DNA of 64,000 nucleotides from Actinomyces ruminicola (GCF_900103885.1 NZ_FNIM01000003.1:27563-91562), one strand, 5' to 3'; shown: positions 1-8,665, counted from the stretch's first letter. Program-made: numbers and translations. The notes: a model not told the origin generated them from the letters alone.

Positions 1-320
1 CCTGGGATTCTACACGCCCTCGCGAGCGCTGCCATGGGAACCGCCGCCCCGGTTGATCCGAGCTGACAGGCGACAGGGAGAAATCCCCGCCATACCGGGG
101 ATTCGAGCGGTCCCCAGGGAATCGGTCGGCACCGGAGCGCTCGCAAGTCGCTCGCGCCTTCAGCGTCGGCAACGTTGCGCCCCGATTGACGAAGGCGGAA
201 CGGTAGTTCACGGCGTCGCCCAGATCCACGGCACCCATGGTACTCGCGTCAACGCCACAGCGACCGGCCTCGGCGGAGTCAGGCACGGGGTGAACCGCCC
301 GTCCCCGCCGTCAGCGGTTC
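1..320. other. Left-edge stretch with no supportable gene
   Basis: I see no convincing coding region, RNA gene or hairpin before the stop codon of the LacI-family gene at 321. Open frames here only extend the antisense of that regulator and have arginine-rich compositions typical of shadow frames in GC-rich DNA. The 3' end of a gene lying outside the window cannot be excluded. Confidence 0.4.
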
Positions 321-1334
321 TCAGCAGGACTGCCGCACCAACAGGCGGGCCGGAACCAGCACCGGCTGCCCGTCCCAGGTCTCGTCCAGGATGGCGCGCA
401 GCATGTCGGTGGCGGCGCGTCCCAGGATATCGGTGGGGTTGTCGACCGACGTCAGCGGCGGATTGGCCGCAGCCGCCTCGGGGCCGTTATCGCAGGAGAC
501 GAGTCTGACGTCGTCGGGCACACGCAGACCCCGGTCGCGCCAGGCCTCCAGCGCCGCCAGGGCCATCAGGTCGGAGGAGGCGAACACGCCGTCGATCTCG
601 CCCGACTCGATCCGAGGCGCCAGCGCCTCGCCGGCCGCGCGGCCCGACTCGGCGGTGAAGGCTCCCTCCAGCAGGACCGGATCGATCCCCACGCGCCCCA
701 GCACCTCACGGAATCCCCTGAGCCGGTCGTGGGCGGCGACCATGTCCAGCGATCCGGTGATGATCGCCGGGCGACGTGCCCCGCATTCCAGCAGGCGCTC
801 GGCGGCGAGCCTGCCGGCGGAGACGTTGTCCAGGTCCACCCACGAGTTGGGCGAGGCCTGGGCGACGGGGCGGCCGATGAACACCACCGGTATCTGCACG
901 CTCATAATGGCCTCGACCTGGCCGCTGAAACGGTGGTGGGAGATGACGATCGCGCCGTCGACCGAGCCGTTGCACAGGTACTTAGCCGCGCGGCGGCCGT
1001 GACCGGACTGATCGCCGAACACCATGACCAGTTGGATGTCGGCCTCGTCCAGGTCGCGGGAGATCTCCTGGACCGTCTGGGTCAGGAAAGGGTCGGAGAA
1101 GATCATCTGATCCGGCTCCGGAATGACGACGGCGACCGTGCCGGTGCGGCGCGACACCAGGGCCCGGGCGGCCGAGTTGGGGATATAGCCCAGTGAGGCC
1201 ACCGCCGCCTGCACGGCCTTGGTCTTCTTCGCCGTGACGCCGGTGTCCCCGCGGACCACCCGGGAGGCGGTGGCTCGGGAGACGCCGGCGGCGCGGGCCA
1301 CGTCTTCAAGCGTGACTCTGTCGGATGGTCGCAT
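321..1334 (-). CDS. LacI-family transcriptional regulator, CebR-like
   Basis: 337 aa, the normal length for the family. Residues about 8-27 form the LacI helix-turn-helix (TLEDVARAAGVSRATASRVV), followed by the hinge region NSAARALVSRR and a periplasmic-binding-protein-like effector domain to the C-terminus. The ATG follows a GGAGA box. It is the last gene of a minus-strand operon (binding protein, two permeases, GH1 beta-glucosidase, regulator) and lies 19 bp after the glucosidase. The operon layout and the TGAGAGCGCTCTC operators at 6250-6294 resemble the Streptomyces cellobiose system (cebEFG-bglC with CebR, box TGGGAGCGCTCCCA), so I infer a cellobiose or beta-glucoside repressor that acts on those operators. 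The sugar is inference; the family is certain. Confidence 0.93.
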   Translation of the reverse strand: MRPSDRVTLEDVARAAGVSRATASRVVRGDTGVTAKKTKAVQAAVASLGYIPNSAARALVSRRTGTVAVVIPEPDQMIFSDPFLTQTVQEISRDLDEADIQLVMVFGDQSGHGRRAAKYLCNGSVDGAIVISHHRFSGQVEAIMSVQIPVVFIGRPVAQASPNSWVDLDNVSAGRLAAERLLECGARRPAIITGSLDMVAAHDRLRGFREVLGRVGIDPVLLEGAFTAESGRAAGEALAPRIESGEIDGVFASSDLMALAALEAWRDRGLRVPDDVRLVSCDNGPEAAAANPPLTSVDNPTDILGRAATDMLRAILDETWDGQPVLVPARLLVRQSC

Positions 1335-1353
1335 ACGTGTCTCCGTCCGCTTG

Positions 1354-2790
1354 TCAGTTCAGCTCGAAGCCGTTGTTGCGCACGACCGTGGAGAACCACT
1401 CCGCGGAGGCCTTCGGCATGCGCTCGAGCGTGTCATAGTCGACACGGACGATACCGAAGCGCTTGGTGTATCCCCGGGCCCACTCGAAGTTGTCCATCAG
1501 CGACCACACCAGATACCCCTCCACCCGGGCGCCGTCGGCGATCGCGTCATGGACGGCCACGAGGTGGTCGCGGATATAGGCCAGGCGATCAAGGTCCTCC
1601 ACGTAGCCGCGCTCGTCCGGCTCGTCGCGGAAGGCGGCGCCATTCTCGGTGATGACCAGCGGGATTCCGGTTCCGTCCGGCCCCGCCGTCGAGGTGTACT
1701 CCCGCTCCAGCCGCATCAGCAGCTCATACAGGTCACGCGGCTCCACCTGCCAGCCCATGTCCGTAACCGGCAGGTCCTGGGGAACGGCGCGAACATTCTC
1801 CGAGCCGACGTTCGCCGAGGGACCCGCTCCCGCCTCCGGTCCCCCGAACCGCAGTCCCGGTTCGGGGCCGGCCAGGGTCTGGCCGTTGTAGAAGTTGACC
1901 CCCAGGACGTCGATCGGCTCGGAGACGACCTCCATGTCCCCCTCACGCACCCAGTGGTGGATGTCCGCCCAGGCGGTCATGTCCTCCACGACGTCGGCCG
2001 GGTAGGCGCCGCGCAGCATCGCCTCCAGGAACAACCGGTTCTGGGTGCCGTCCACCCGACGGGCGGCGTCGCGGTCGGCGGGACTGCTCGGGTCGGCCGG
2101 GTGGACGGGGGAGAAGTTCAGGGTGATGCCCAGCCGCGGACTGCGGCCGACGGCGGCCGCGGCCTCACGCAGGGCGCGCACGGCCAGACCGTGCCCCAGC
2201 ATCAGGTGATGGACCGCCGCCACGGCCTGGGCCGGCTCGTTGACGGCCGGCGCGTGCTCCGCCCCCGCATAGGACAGGAAGGAGGAGCACCACGGCTCAT
2301 TCAGCGTGGTCCAGATGTCCACTTTGCCGCCCAGCCGTGCGTAGACGGCCCGGGCGTAGTCGGCGAAGGCCGCGGCGGTGGAGCGGACGGTCCAGCCGCC
2401 CTCCTCCTGCAGGGCCTGGGGCAGGTCCCAGTGGTAGAGCGTCAGCCACGGCTCGATTCCGGCTGCGCGCAGGGCGTCCACCAGGTGCTCGTAGAAGTCC
2501 AGGCCGCGCTCGTTGAGCGTGCGCCCGTCGGGCATGACCCGCGCCCAGGACACCGAGAAGCGGTAGGTTGGGTAGCCCAGTGACTTGATGAGGGCGACGT
2601 CGTCGTCGACGCGGTGGTAGTGGTCGCAGGCCACGTCGATGTTGGAGGCGTCGTCAATGGCCCCGGGGCGGCGGCACAACACGTCCCAGATGGAGTCCCC
2701 CTTGCCGTCCTCATGGGCGGCGCCCTCCACCTGTGCCGCGGCCGTGGCCACGCCCCAGCGGAATCCGGGCGGAAAGGTGATCGCGGTCAT
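1354..2790 (-). CDS. GH1 family beta-glucosidase
   Basis: 478 aa, the usual size of a glycoside hydrolase family 1 enzyme. The N-terminus FPPGFRWGVATAAAQVEG is the typical GH1 opening. The acid/base glutamate is in TLNEP (IWTTLNEPWCSS) and the nucleophile glutamate is in ITENG (PLVITENGAAF). There is no signal peptide, so it acts in the cytoplasm on imported beta-glucosides such as cellobiose. The ATG at 2790 overlaps the upstream permease stop by four bases (ATGA), indicating translational coupling; a longer frame reading back into the permease is not the true start. It splits the sugar brought in by the adjacent ABC importer. Confidence 0.95.
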   Translation of the reverse strand: MTAITFPPGFRWGVATAAAQVEGAAHEDGKGDSIWDVLCRRPGAIDDASNIDVACDHYHRVDDDVALIKSLGYPTYRFSVSWARVMPDGRTLNERGLDFYEHLVDALRAAGIEPWLTLYHWDLPQALQEEGGWTVRSTAAAFADYARAVYARLGGKVDIWTTLNEPWCSSFLSYAGAEHAPAVNEPAQAVAAVHHLMLGHGLAVRALREAAAAVGRSPRLGITLNFSPVHPADPSSPADRDAARRVDGTQNRLFLEAMLRGAYPADVVEDMTAWADIHHWVREGDMEVVSEPIDVLGVNFYNGQTLAGPEPGLRFGGPEAGAGPSANVGSENVRAVPQDLPVTDMGWQVEPRDLYELLMRLEREYTSTAGPDGTGIPLVITENGAAFRDEPDERGYVEDLDRLAYIRDHLVAVHDAIADGARVEGYLVWSLMDNFEWARGYTKRFGIVRVDYDTLERMPKASAEWFSTVVRNNGFELN

Positions 2791-3719
2791 CCCTTCACAG
2801 CTCCTTGCATGATGCCGGAGACCAGCTGGCGCCCGGCGAAGACGAACAGGATCAGCAGCGGCACGGTCGCGACGACCACGCCCGCCATAATCAGCGAGTA
2901 GTCCTTGAAGTAGGAGGCCTGCAGCAGCTGCAGCGCAACCGGCAGGGTCGGGTTCTTCGCCCCCAGCACGATGAAGGGCCAGAAGAAGTTGGTCCACGAG
3001 CCCACGAAGGTGAATAGCGCCAGCATCGACGCCGCCGGGCGGGCCGCCGGCAGGGCCACCGACCAGAAGGTGCGGAACATGGAGGCGCCGTCCACGCGGG
3101 CGGCCTCGATGAGCTCGTACGGCAGGGCGTCTCGGATGTACTGGGTCATCCAGAACACGCCGAAGGCGGAGACCATGGCCGGAACAATGACGGCGATCAG
3201 CTCGCCGGTCCATCCGAGCTTGGCCATCACGATGAACAGCGGGACCACGCCCAGCTGTGCGGGCACGGCCATGGTGGCGATGACGAAGGTGAGCAGGCCG
3301 TCGCGCCCGCGGAAGCGGAGCTTGGAGAAGGCATAGCCGGCCAGCGTGGAGAAGAAGACCACCGACAGCGAGACGACCCCGGAGACGATCAGGGAGTTGA
3401 AGAAGGCGCCCCACAGGTCGATGCCGGAGTTGATGACCCGGGTGATGTTGTCGACCAGCTCGCTCTTGGGGATCAGCGAGGGGATCGGGTGCTTGGCGAT
3501 CTCGGCGGCGTTGGAGGTGGCCAGCAGGAACGCGAAGTACAGCGGGTAGGCGCTGATCAGGACGGCGGCGATGAGGAAGAGGTAGCCCACCGGTCCCGGA
3601 CGGCGGTCGGGACCGAAGCCGCGGTGCGCGCCCTTGGCTCGACGGCGGGCGGCGGCGCGTGCGGCCCGCTTGCCGGCGGTCTGCTCGATCATCGCCAGCG
3701 ACGGCTCGTTGCGGCTCAT
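2787..3719 (-). CDS. Carbohydrate ABC transporter permease, MalG/CebG type
   Basis: 310 aa inner-membrane permease with about six hydrophobic helices. The ABC-coupling EAA loop reads EAARVDGASMFRTFWSVALP, the signature contact for the ATPase. It ends with the short GIMQGAVKG tail seen in MalG-type sugar permeases. The start overlaps the stop of the partner permease by four bases (ATGA), and its own stop overlaps the glucosidase start in the same way. No ATP-binding subunit is encoded in the operon. In actinomycetes a shared ATPase such as MsiK usually serves these importers from another locus. Confidence 0.94.
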   Translation of the reverse strand: MSRNEPSLAMIEQTAGKRAARAAARRRAKGAHRGFGPDRRPGPVGYLFLIAAVLISAYPLYFAFLLATSNAAEIAKHPIPSLIPKSELVDNITRVINSGIDLWGAFFNSLIVSGVVSLSVVFFSTLAGYAFSKLRFRGRDGLLTFVIATMAVPAQLGVVPLFIVMAKLGWTGELIAVIVPAMVSAFGVFWMTQYIRDALPYELIEAARVDGASMFRTFWSVALPAARPAASMLALFTFVGSWTNFFWPFIVLGAKNPTLPVALQLLQASYFKDYSLIMAGVVVATVPLLILFVFAGRQLVSGIMQGAVKG

Positions 3720-4801
3720 GACAGGGCTCCTTCCGTGGTGTGGACGGCGGTGGCGCGGTTGGCGGTGGCGCGGGCTCGTCCGCGGCGTCGCCGTCGTGTG
3801 TCTCGGGCCGGCTCGGTGCCGGAGGAGGAGATGCGCCGGGTGAGCAGGAAGCTGAGGGATGCGAACAGCAGAATGATCAGGAACAGGATCCAGGCGACCG
3901 CTGAGGCCCGGCCGAAGCTCTTCTGCGGCCCCCAGCCCAGCTGGTACAGGTACATCGTCAGGGTCAGCCACTGGTTGTCGGCGCCGCCGTTGCCCATGGT
4001 GTCGAACATGCGCGGCTCGTCGAAGATCTGCAGGCCGCCGATGGTGGAGTTGATGACCACGAACATGATGGTCGAGCGCAGCTGGGGGATGGTCACCGAC
4101 CAGAACTGCCGCATGCGGCCCGCGCCGTCCACCGTGGCGGCCTCATACAGCTCCCGGGGAATGGCCTGCATGGCCGCCAGGATGATGAGCGCGTTGTAAC
4201 CGGTCCACCGGAAGTTGACCATGTTCGCGATCGCGATGTGGGACCAGAACGCCGAGGAGTGCCAGCCGATCGGCCCGAGTCCGACGTGACCGAGGATGGC
4301 GTTGACCATGCCGGACTGGTCGGCGAAGAGCTTGGAGAAGATGATTGAGACGGCCACCGGGGCGACCACGTACGGCAGCAGCACGCCCATGCGCCAGAAG
4401 GTCTTGGCCCGCAGGTTGGTGTCGAGCACGTAGGCGATCAGGATCGCCAGCATGATCTGGGGGACGCTGGAGAGCAGGAAGATCGAGAAGGTGTTGCGCA
4501 GAGCGATCCAGAAGTTGGGCTGCTGCAGCACAGTGACGTAGTTGTCCATCCCGTTGAAGCCCTGGTCGCCGCCGATCAGGTGCCACTTGTGGAAGGAGAC
4601 CCACGCCGTGTACAGCAGCGGATACAGGCCGGTGATGGCGAAGACGATGAAGAACGGGGCGATGTACAGGTAGGGGGAGAGTATGAAGTCGAGCCGCCCC
4701 AGTTTGTCGCGTCGGGACATCGAGCCGCGCCGTTGCGATCGCGTCGGCGGGTTGGGCGAGGGCTTATGGGCTGTCCTCACGGGGGTTGCTGCTGACGTCA
4801 T
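3716..4801 (-). CDS. Carbohydrate ABC transporter permease, MalF/CebF type
   Basis: 361 aa membrane permease. A polar N-terminal tail (about 45 residues) precedes the first helix (YLYIAPFFIVFAITGLYPLL). The EAA loop is EAATVDGAGRMRQFWSVTIP. The ATG at 4801 is preceded by GGAAAGGA, a good ribosome binding site; an internal Met at residue 28 (MSRRDK) is a less likely start. It pairs with the MalG-type permease encoded immediately downstream. A stem-loop lies between this gene and the binding-protein gene, which probably lets the binding protein be made in excess over the permeases. Confidence 0.94.
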   Translation of the reverse strand: MTSAATPVRTAHKPSPNPPTRSQRRGSMSRRDKLGRLDFILSPYLYIAPFFIVFAITGLYPLLYTAWVSFHKWHLIGGDQGFNGMDNYVTVLQQPNFWIALRNTFSIFLLSSVPQIMLAILIAYVLDTNLRAKTFWRMGVLLPYVVAPVAVSIIFSKLFADQSGMVNAILGHVGLGPIGWHSSAFWSHIAIANMVNFRWTGYNALIILAAMQAIPRELYEAATVDGAGRMRQFWSVTIPQLRSTIMFVVINSTIGGLQIFDEPRMFDTMGNGGADNQWLTLTMYLYQLGWGPQKSFGRASAVAWILFLIILLFASLSFLLTRRISSSGTEPARDTRRRRRGRARATANRATAVHTTEGALS

Positions 4802-4833
4802 TGCCGGTCCTTTCCGGTCAGCGGTAGGGAAAC

Positions 4834-4888
4834 GGCCGTGGCGCGTCCCGGCGCACGGTGGCGTGCGGAACCGGGCCGCGCCACGACC
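4834..4888 (-). terminator. Stem-loop between binding-protein and permease genes
   Basis: Arms at 4834-4851 (GGCCGTGGCGCGTCCCGG) and 4871-4888 (CCGGGCCGCGCCACGACC) pair over 18 positions with one mismatch and one G-T pair. The 19-nt loop can itself fold (GCGCAC/GCGTGC). There is no T-tract. Its position inside the operon fits partial termination or 3'-end protection of the upstream binding-protein message. Confidence 0.55.
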
Positions 4889-4909
4889 GTCAAAGGTTGT
4901 GAGCGGGTG

Positions 4910-6196
4910 CTACTCGAGCCCGAGCTGGTCGAACTCGCTCAGTGCCTTGTTCCAGGAGGAGTCGGCGTCGTCGGTCTTGTCGACGTCCACGCGGGTGAGC
5001 GCGTCGGTGACGACGGTAGTGATGGCGAAGAAGTTCGTGCCCTTGTACGGGGAGATCTCGATCTTCTTGGACATGTCGGAGTAGATCTGGCCGATCGGAG
5101 CGTTGTTGAAGAACTCGTTGGTGTACTCCAGCAGGGCCGGGTCGTCCAGAGCCTCCAACTGGGAGGGGAAGTTGCCCTTGGTCTGGAAGGCCTTGATCTG
5201 CTGCTCGGGGGCGGTCAGCCACTCGGCCAGGGCCTGTGCCTCGGCCTGGTGCTCACCCTGGGTGGGCACGGTCAGGTAGGAGCCGCCCCAGTTGCCGCCT
5301 CCGCCGGGGAAGACCGGAGCCACGTCCCAGCCCTCGACGCCCGCGGCATTGCCCTCGACGACGCCGAGCATCCACGGCGGGCACAGCATGGTGGCGAAGC
5401 CGTCGTTCTGGAATGCGTTGACCCAGTCCTCGCTCCACTGCGACAGGCCAGCCGACAGGCCGGCCTCGGACTGGTCGAGGATGGTGTTGTAGGTGTTGTG
5501 AATCGTGTCGTTGGACTCCAGGGGCATGACGGAGTCGTCGTCGTTCTCGAAGGGGTTCTCGATCTGGTTGATCATGCCCTGGTAGGTGCCGGCGGCGCTG
5601 TCGTACCACGGGATGCCGGTGGCGTCGACGAACTGCTTGCCGACCTTGAAGTAGTTGTCCCAGTCGCCGTCCAGGAGCTTGGCGACCTCCTCGCGGTCGG
5701 CGGGCAGGCCCGCCTGCTCGAACAGGTCGGCGCGGTAGCACACGGCCTCGGGGCCGGCGTCGGTGCCGTAGCCAATGAGCCTGCCGTCGGCGGTGGTGGC
5801 CGGGTCGGTCTTGAAGTCCGGCCAGCGGTCGGTGACCGCGTCGGAGGACAGGTCGACGAACTGGTCTGCGTACTGCATCAGCTCGGGCAGCCAGTCCATC
5901 TCGATGGCTTCAACATCCGCCAGGCCTGAGCCTGCGGCCAGGCGGGTGTTCATGTTGTCGCGGGCCTCGTTGGAGGTGGCCGCCTTCTTCTCGACGACCT
6001 TGATGTCCGGGTTCAGCTCCATGTACTCGTCGAGGAGGTTGTCGTAGCCGAACTCGTTGAAGGTGGCGACGGTGAGGGTGATCTTGCCGTCCGCGTCCTT
6101 GCCGGAGGACTCGGAGCCTCCTGAGCCGCAGCCGGCGAGGGCTAGCGCGCCGACGGCGAGGACGCTGAGGCCGGCCATGGCCTGTTTCTTGAACAC
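4910..6196 (-). CDS. Extracellular sugar-binding lipoprotein of ABC importer, CebE-like
   Basis: 428 aa family-1 solute-binding protein. The N-terminus MFKKQAMAGLSVLAVGALALAGCGSGG is a lipoprotein signal peptide with lipobox LALAGC, so the mature protein is lipid-anchored outside the membrane. The body has the two-lobe binding-protein pattern (ITLTVATFNEFGYDNLLDEYMELNPDIKVV near the start). The start is GTG at 6196, chosen because AAGGAG sits just upstream. It is the first gene of the operon and lies directly downstream of the paired palindromic operators at 6250-6294. Cellobiose or another beta-glucoside is the likely ligand because the operon encodes a GH1 enzyme and a CebR-like repressor; this is inference. 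Confidence 0.93.
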   Translation of the reverse strand: MFKKQAMAGLSVLAVGALALAGCGSGGSESSGKDADGKITLTVATFNEFGYDNLLDEYMELNPDIKVVEKKAATSNEARDNMNTRLAAGSGLADVEAIEMDWLPELMQYADQFVDLSSDAVTDRWPDFKTDPATTADGRLIGYGTDAGPEAVCYRADLFEQAGLPADREEVAKLLDGDWDNYFKVGKQFVDATGIPWYDSAAGTYQGMINQIENPFENDDDSVMPLESNDTIHNTYNTILDQSEAGLSAGLSQWSEDWVNAFQNDGFATMLCPPWMLGVVEGNAAGVEGWDVAPVFPGGGGNWGGSYLTVPTQGEHQAEAQALAEWLTAPEQQIKAFQTKGNFPSQLEALDDPALLEYTNEFFNNAPIGQIYSDMSKKIEISPYKGTNFFAITTVVTDALTRVDVDKTDDADSSWNKALSEFDQLGLE

Positions 6197-6249
6197 GATG
6201 ACTCCTTATGTGATGGGATGCATGACGCACCTGTGCGCCGCGGTGTTCG

Positions 6250-6263
6250 TGAGAGCGCTCTCG
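6250..6263. promoter_or_regulatory. Putative LacI/CebR-type operator, proximal
   Basis: TGAGAGCGCTCTCG: a 12-bp perfect palindrome (GAGAGCGCTCTC) in a 14-bp box, about 54 bp upstream of the binding-protein start codon. It is close to the CebR/CelR box TGGGAGCGCTCCCA, and the operon's own LacI-family protein is the obvious binder. Confidence 0.8.
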
Positions 6264-6280
6264 GTGTGGCCAGCGTTGGA

Positions 6281-6294
6281 TGAGAGCGCTCTCA
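6281..6294. promoter_or_regulatory. Putative LacI/CebR-type operator, distal
   Basis: TGAGAGCGCTCTCA: a perfect 14-bp palindrome. Its centre is 31 bp from the centre of the proximal operator, about three helical turns, so two dimers could bind the same DNA face. Confidence 0.82.
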
Positions 6295-6300
6295 AGGGGT

Positions 6301-6814
6301 GTATGAATCATGACATACTTTCGGGGCTGCGTCCACTTTCGGGGATTGGGTGGGCCGTCGTCGGGTGCCGTCCGGCGATGCAGGCGAGACTGATTGGTCT
6401 CGAGGTTCCGGCGCCGCCGGGTCGAGTCGCGCGCCCGGTCGGGGAGGGGCGCCGCCGGGGTCGCCGGGGCCCGCTATGCCGGCTCTTCGTGTTTGTGGGT
6501 GTCGTGGTATGGCGGGTGGTGGCTGGCGTGCGCGTCCCGGCGGGCGCGGGCCCGCCCCCGCCGGCGAAGTCGTCTGCTACGCCTGTTCGGGGTCTACTAC
6601 GCCACTTCTCCGTCTGCTGAAGGCCTCCGAGGTATACGGCAGACCGCGCCCTGCACAACACCCCATCGCCAGGTCGTGCCCGAGCCCAACCAGAGCACCC
6701 CACCGGCCGCGCCCTCGAATACGAAGCACCGGATTGAACCGCCTAGGGTCCCTGCGGGTGGAGGGATTGGGGCCTGGGGCGGCGACGGCCGTCTCGGTAG
6801 CTAGTCTGGACGGA
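6301..6814. other. Intergenic region upstream of sugar operon
   Basis: About 500 bp with no convincing gene on either strand. It probably carries the operon promoter at its left end (around 6300-6330, where the sequence is locally AT-richer). The rest is GC-rich, with small self-complementary stretches near 6535-6563. I see no tRNA, repeat or clear terminator. Confidence 0.5.
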
Positions 6815-7897
6815 TCAGCGGTTGCGCCAGGACCGCAGGCCCGCCTCGCCGGCGGCGATCGCTCCGAACAGAACGCCCGCGATCGGCCAGATCATCCAGG
6901 TGATACCCCAGTCGGAGGAGATAAACGACCAGGCCAGGTAGATGGCTACGCAACTGATCCAGTACGGACCGGCGATCGCCTCGGTGAACGGGTTCTCCGC
7001 GGCGCTGCGCCAGGTGGGTGCGGCGTCGGCGGGGCGTCCCTCCTCGGTAACGGTCGTGTGCGTCATGGACGCCCAGGTGGTCGGCAGGAAGATCCGCAAC
7101 CCGAGCGCCACTATGAGCAGGGCGATGGTCATTCCCAGCAATTGCTCGCCGCCATTGTGGTCCTGGAACAGAATGCCGGCGCCGACTACCGGGATGGGCG
7201 CCAAGATCCACAGGGCGACGGCGATGGCCAGTGCGCGCGAACGCGTTGCCTCGTGCTCCAGTCGCAGTCGCGCCGCCCAGGCGGAGACGACTGGGTCGCG
7301 CGTGAACTTGCCGTCCGTGAGGTGGGTCAGGCCCATGAACGCCCGGTGGCGGCGGATGAGCAGAGTCACGGCCAGGGCCACCACCACCAGGGCAAGGGGA
7401 AGGCCCGCCGCTGTCGCTTGGTCCTCGTTCAGGGGGATGAGCCCCAGCCCGTCGTCGGATTGCGACAGGCTGAGACTCAGAAACAGCGGTGCCGCCGCCA
7501 GCACGCACAGGGCCACGCCGATGCCGAGCTGGGCGCCGGTCGTGCGGCGCGCCTCGGCCAGTGCCTGAGCCTCCGGCAGGGTGATGACGGGGTATTCCGA
7601 CGGCATCGCATCCGGCGTGGGCGGGGCTGCGGCGGGCGCACTGGCGGGGGCCGCATCCTTCGGGGTAGCGGCGTCGCGAATGTCTGAAAGGATGCCAAGT
7701 ACGGGGGCCAGCTCCTCCAGATTGCCGAAGTCGGTGATCACCTGGCCGACCGCCTCGTTGTGCGACTTGCCGGAGGCAACGGCGTCGGCGTAGGCGTCCT
7801 CCATCATGGCGTGCAGCTCCCGCTTGGCGTCCAGCAGGCGCGGGGTGGCGGGGTAGGGGGCGAACATGGCTTCGAGGAAGGCGTCGATGGTGTCCAT
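6815..7897 (-). CDS. HAAS-domain (permease prefix domain 1) membrane protein
   Basis: 360 aa. Residues 1-65 (MDTIDAFLEAMFAPYPATP..., AVGQVITDFGNLEEL) form the HAAS/permease-prefix helical domain that is characteristically encoded beside PadR regulators. A proline/alanine-rich linker follows, then four to six transmembrane helices. The ATG at 7897 follows AAGGAAA; a longer frame reading further upstream is unlikely. It is 104 bp downstream of a PadR gene on the same strand and probably in its operon. In characterised systems such pairs act in envelope stress or antibiotic responses, but the specific job here is unknown. Confidence 0.85.
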   Translation of the reverse strand: MDTIDAFLEAMFAPYPATPRLLDAKRELHAMMEDAYADAVASGKSHNEAVGQVITDFGNLEELAPVLGILSDIRDAATPKDAAPASAPAAAPPTPDAMPSEYPVITLPEAQALAEARRTTGAQLGIGVALCVLAAAPLFLSLSLSQSDDGLGLIPLNEDQATAAGLPLALVVVALAVTLLIRRHRAFMGLTHLTDGKFTRDPVVSAWAARLRLEHEATRSRALAIAVALWILAPIPVVGAGILFQDHNGGEQLLGMTIALLIVALGLRIFLPTTWASMTHTTVTEEGRPADAAPTWRSAAENPFTEAIAGPYWISCVAIYLAWSFISSDWGITWMIWPIAGVLFGAIAAGEAGLRSWRNR

Positions 7898-8001
7898 CAG
7901 GTTTCCTTGTGTGTCTGGGATCCGTCCGGGCGGGTGTCCAGGCGGGTCTGCTGTGGGTGGGTCGTCTTGCGTGACATCTGTCTGGGCGGGTGGCCCTGCG
8001 G

Positions 8002-8355
8002 TCAGGGCTGCACGGGAGTGTCTGGGCTGGGAGTGCGCTGCGCGAAACGGTCGACGAGGGTCTTGGTGTCCTCCCACTCGGTGAGCTTGTCATTCATGCG
8101 CGCGGCGCCGGCCTCGGTCAGGCGGTAATAGGTGCGGGGCTTGCCCGACTCGCTGGTGTCTGCGAAGGAGGAGACCAGGCCCATCGACTCCAGGCGCTTG
8201 AGCGCCGAGTACAACGTGGTCTGCTTGATCGCGTATTGCCCCTGCGCCACCTCGGCGATGGTCTTGGCCAGCTCGTAGGCATAAGAGGGACGGTCGTGCA
8301 GCAGTGCGAGCACGATCAGGTCGATGTAGCCGCGGATGGCGTCGGCGCTAATCAT
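8002..8355 (-). CDS. PadR-family transcriptional regulator
   Basis: 117 aa. The winged-helix core is complete: GYIDLIVLALLHDRPSYAYEL, then QGQYAIKQTTLYSALKRLESMGLV and the wing GKPRTYYRLTEAGAARM. The short C-terminal helix region is typical of subfamily PadR-s2. The ATG at 8355 has AAGGAA upstream. A perfect 15-bp palindrome lies about 80 bp upstream and is a good autoregulatory site. It precedes the HAAS-domain membrane protein, the usual partner of this regulator type. Confidence 0.92.
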   Translation of the reverse strand: MISADAIRGYIDLIVLALLHDRPSYAYELAKTIAEVAQGQYAIKQTTLYSALKRLESMGLVSSFADTSESGKPRTYYRLTEAGAARMNDKLTEWEDTKTLVDRFAQRTPSPDTPVQP

Positions 8356-8432
8356 GGCGGCATTCCTTGTTTCCCGGCCCCTGGGGCGGCGCGCCGATCG
8401 CGACTGGATTCATACGTACAACGTACTACGGC

Positions 8433-8447
8433 AGACATAGTATGTCT
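8433..8447. promoter_or_regulatory. Putative PadR operator
   Basis: AGACATAGTATGTCT is a perfect palindrome (7-bp arms around a central G). Just left of it, ACGTACAACGTAC repeats ACGTAC. On the minus strand, TAGACA with a 17-nt spacer to TACGTT could be the padR promoter, and the palindrome overlaps it. Confidence 0.6.
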
Positions 8448-8483
8448 AGCGTGTTAAGCCCTGTGCTTGGATCATGTCCCCCG

Positions 8484-8613
8484 GTGGACCCCGTGTCTCC
8501 CGTTGGACCTGGCATCTCCCGTTGGACCTGGCATCTCCCGTTGGACCGCCTGGGATGCACGCCCAGGCGGTCCAGGTGGGCGCAGGCGGTCCAGGTGGGC
8601 GCAGGCGGTCCAA
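8484..8613. repeat. 19-bp-period inverted repeat array, copy 1
   Basis: Forward heptamers start at 8484 (GTGGACC), 8503, 8522 and 8541 (TTGGACC), exactly 19 bp apart. A 21-nt centre (8548-8568) follows, then inverted heptamers at 8569, 8588 (GGTCCAG) and 8607 (GGTCCAA), again every 19 bp. The centre makes a perfect hairpin: 13-bp arms 8542-8554 and 8562-8574 around ATGCACG. The 12-nt spacers are near-identical within each arm. The same architecture recurs at 34331-34479. A 19-nt period is not a multiple of three, so this is not a coding repeat. Confidence 0.9.
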
Positions 8614-8659
8614 CCGCGTGCGCGTCAGAAGAAACCTGGCCCGCGACCCCGGCCGTCAT

Positions 8660-8665
8660 TACGGT
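8660..8665 (+). promoter_or_regulatory. Putative -10 element of arginase-family gene
   Basis: TACGGT ends six bases before the ATG at 8672, the spacing expected for a leaderless transcript. Confidence 0.5.

Noticed and set aside
1354-3414. Single 686-aa reading joining permease sequence to the beta-glucosidase
   Set aside because: The upstream part is an out-of-frame reading of the MalG-type permease; GH1 homology begins at the ATG at 2790, which overlaps the permease stop.
6350-7687. 445-codon plus-strand frame
   Set aside because: Antisense of the HAAS-domain gene plus a GC-rich intergenic stretch; no recognisable domain.
8484-8613. CRISPR array reading of the 19-bp-period repeats (also at 34331)
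   Set aside because: Conserved units are only 7 bp, spacers are identical or similar, orientation inverts at the centre, and no cas genes are present.
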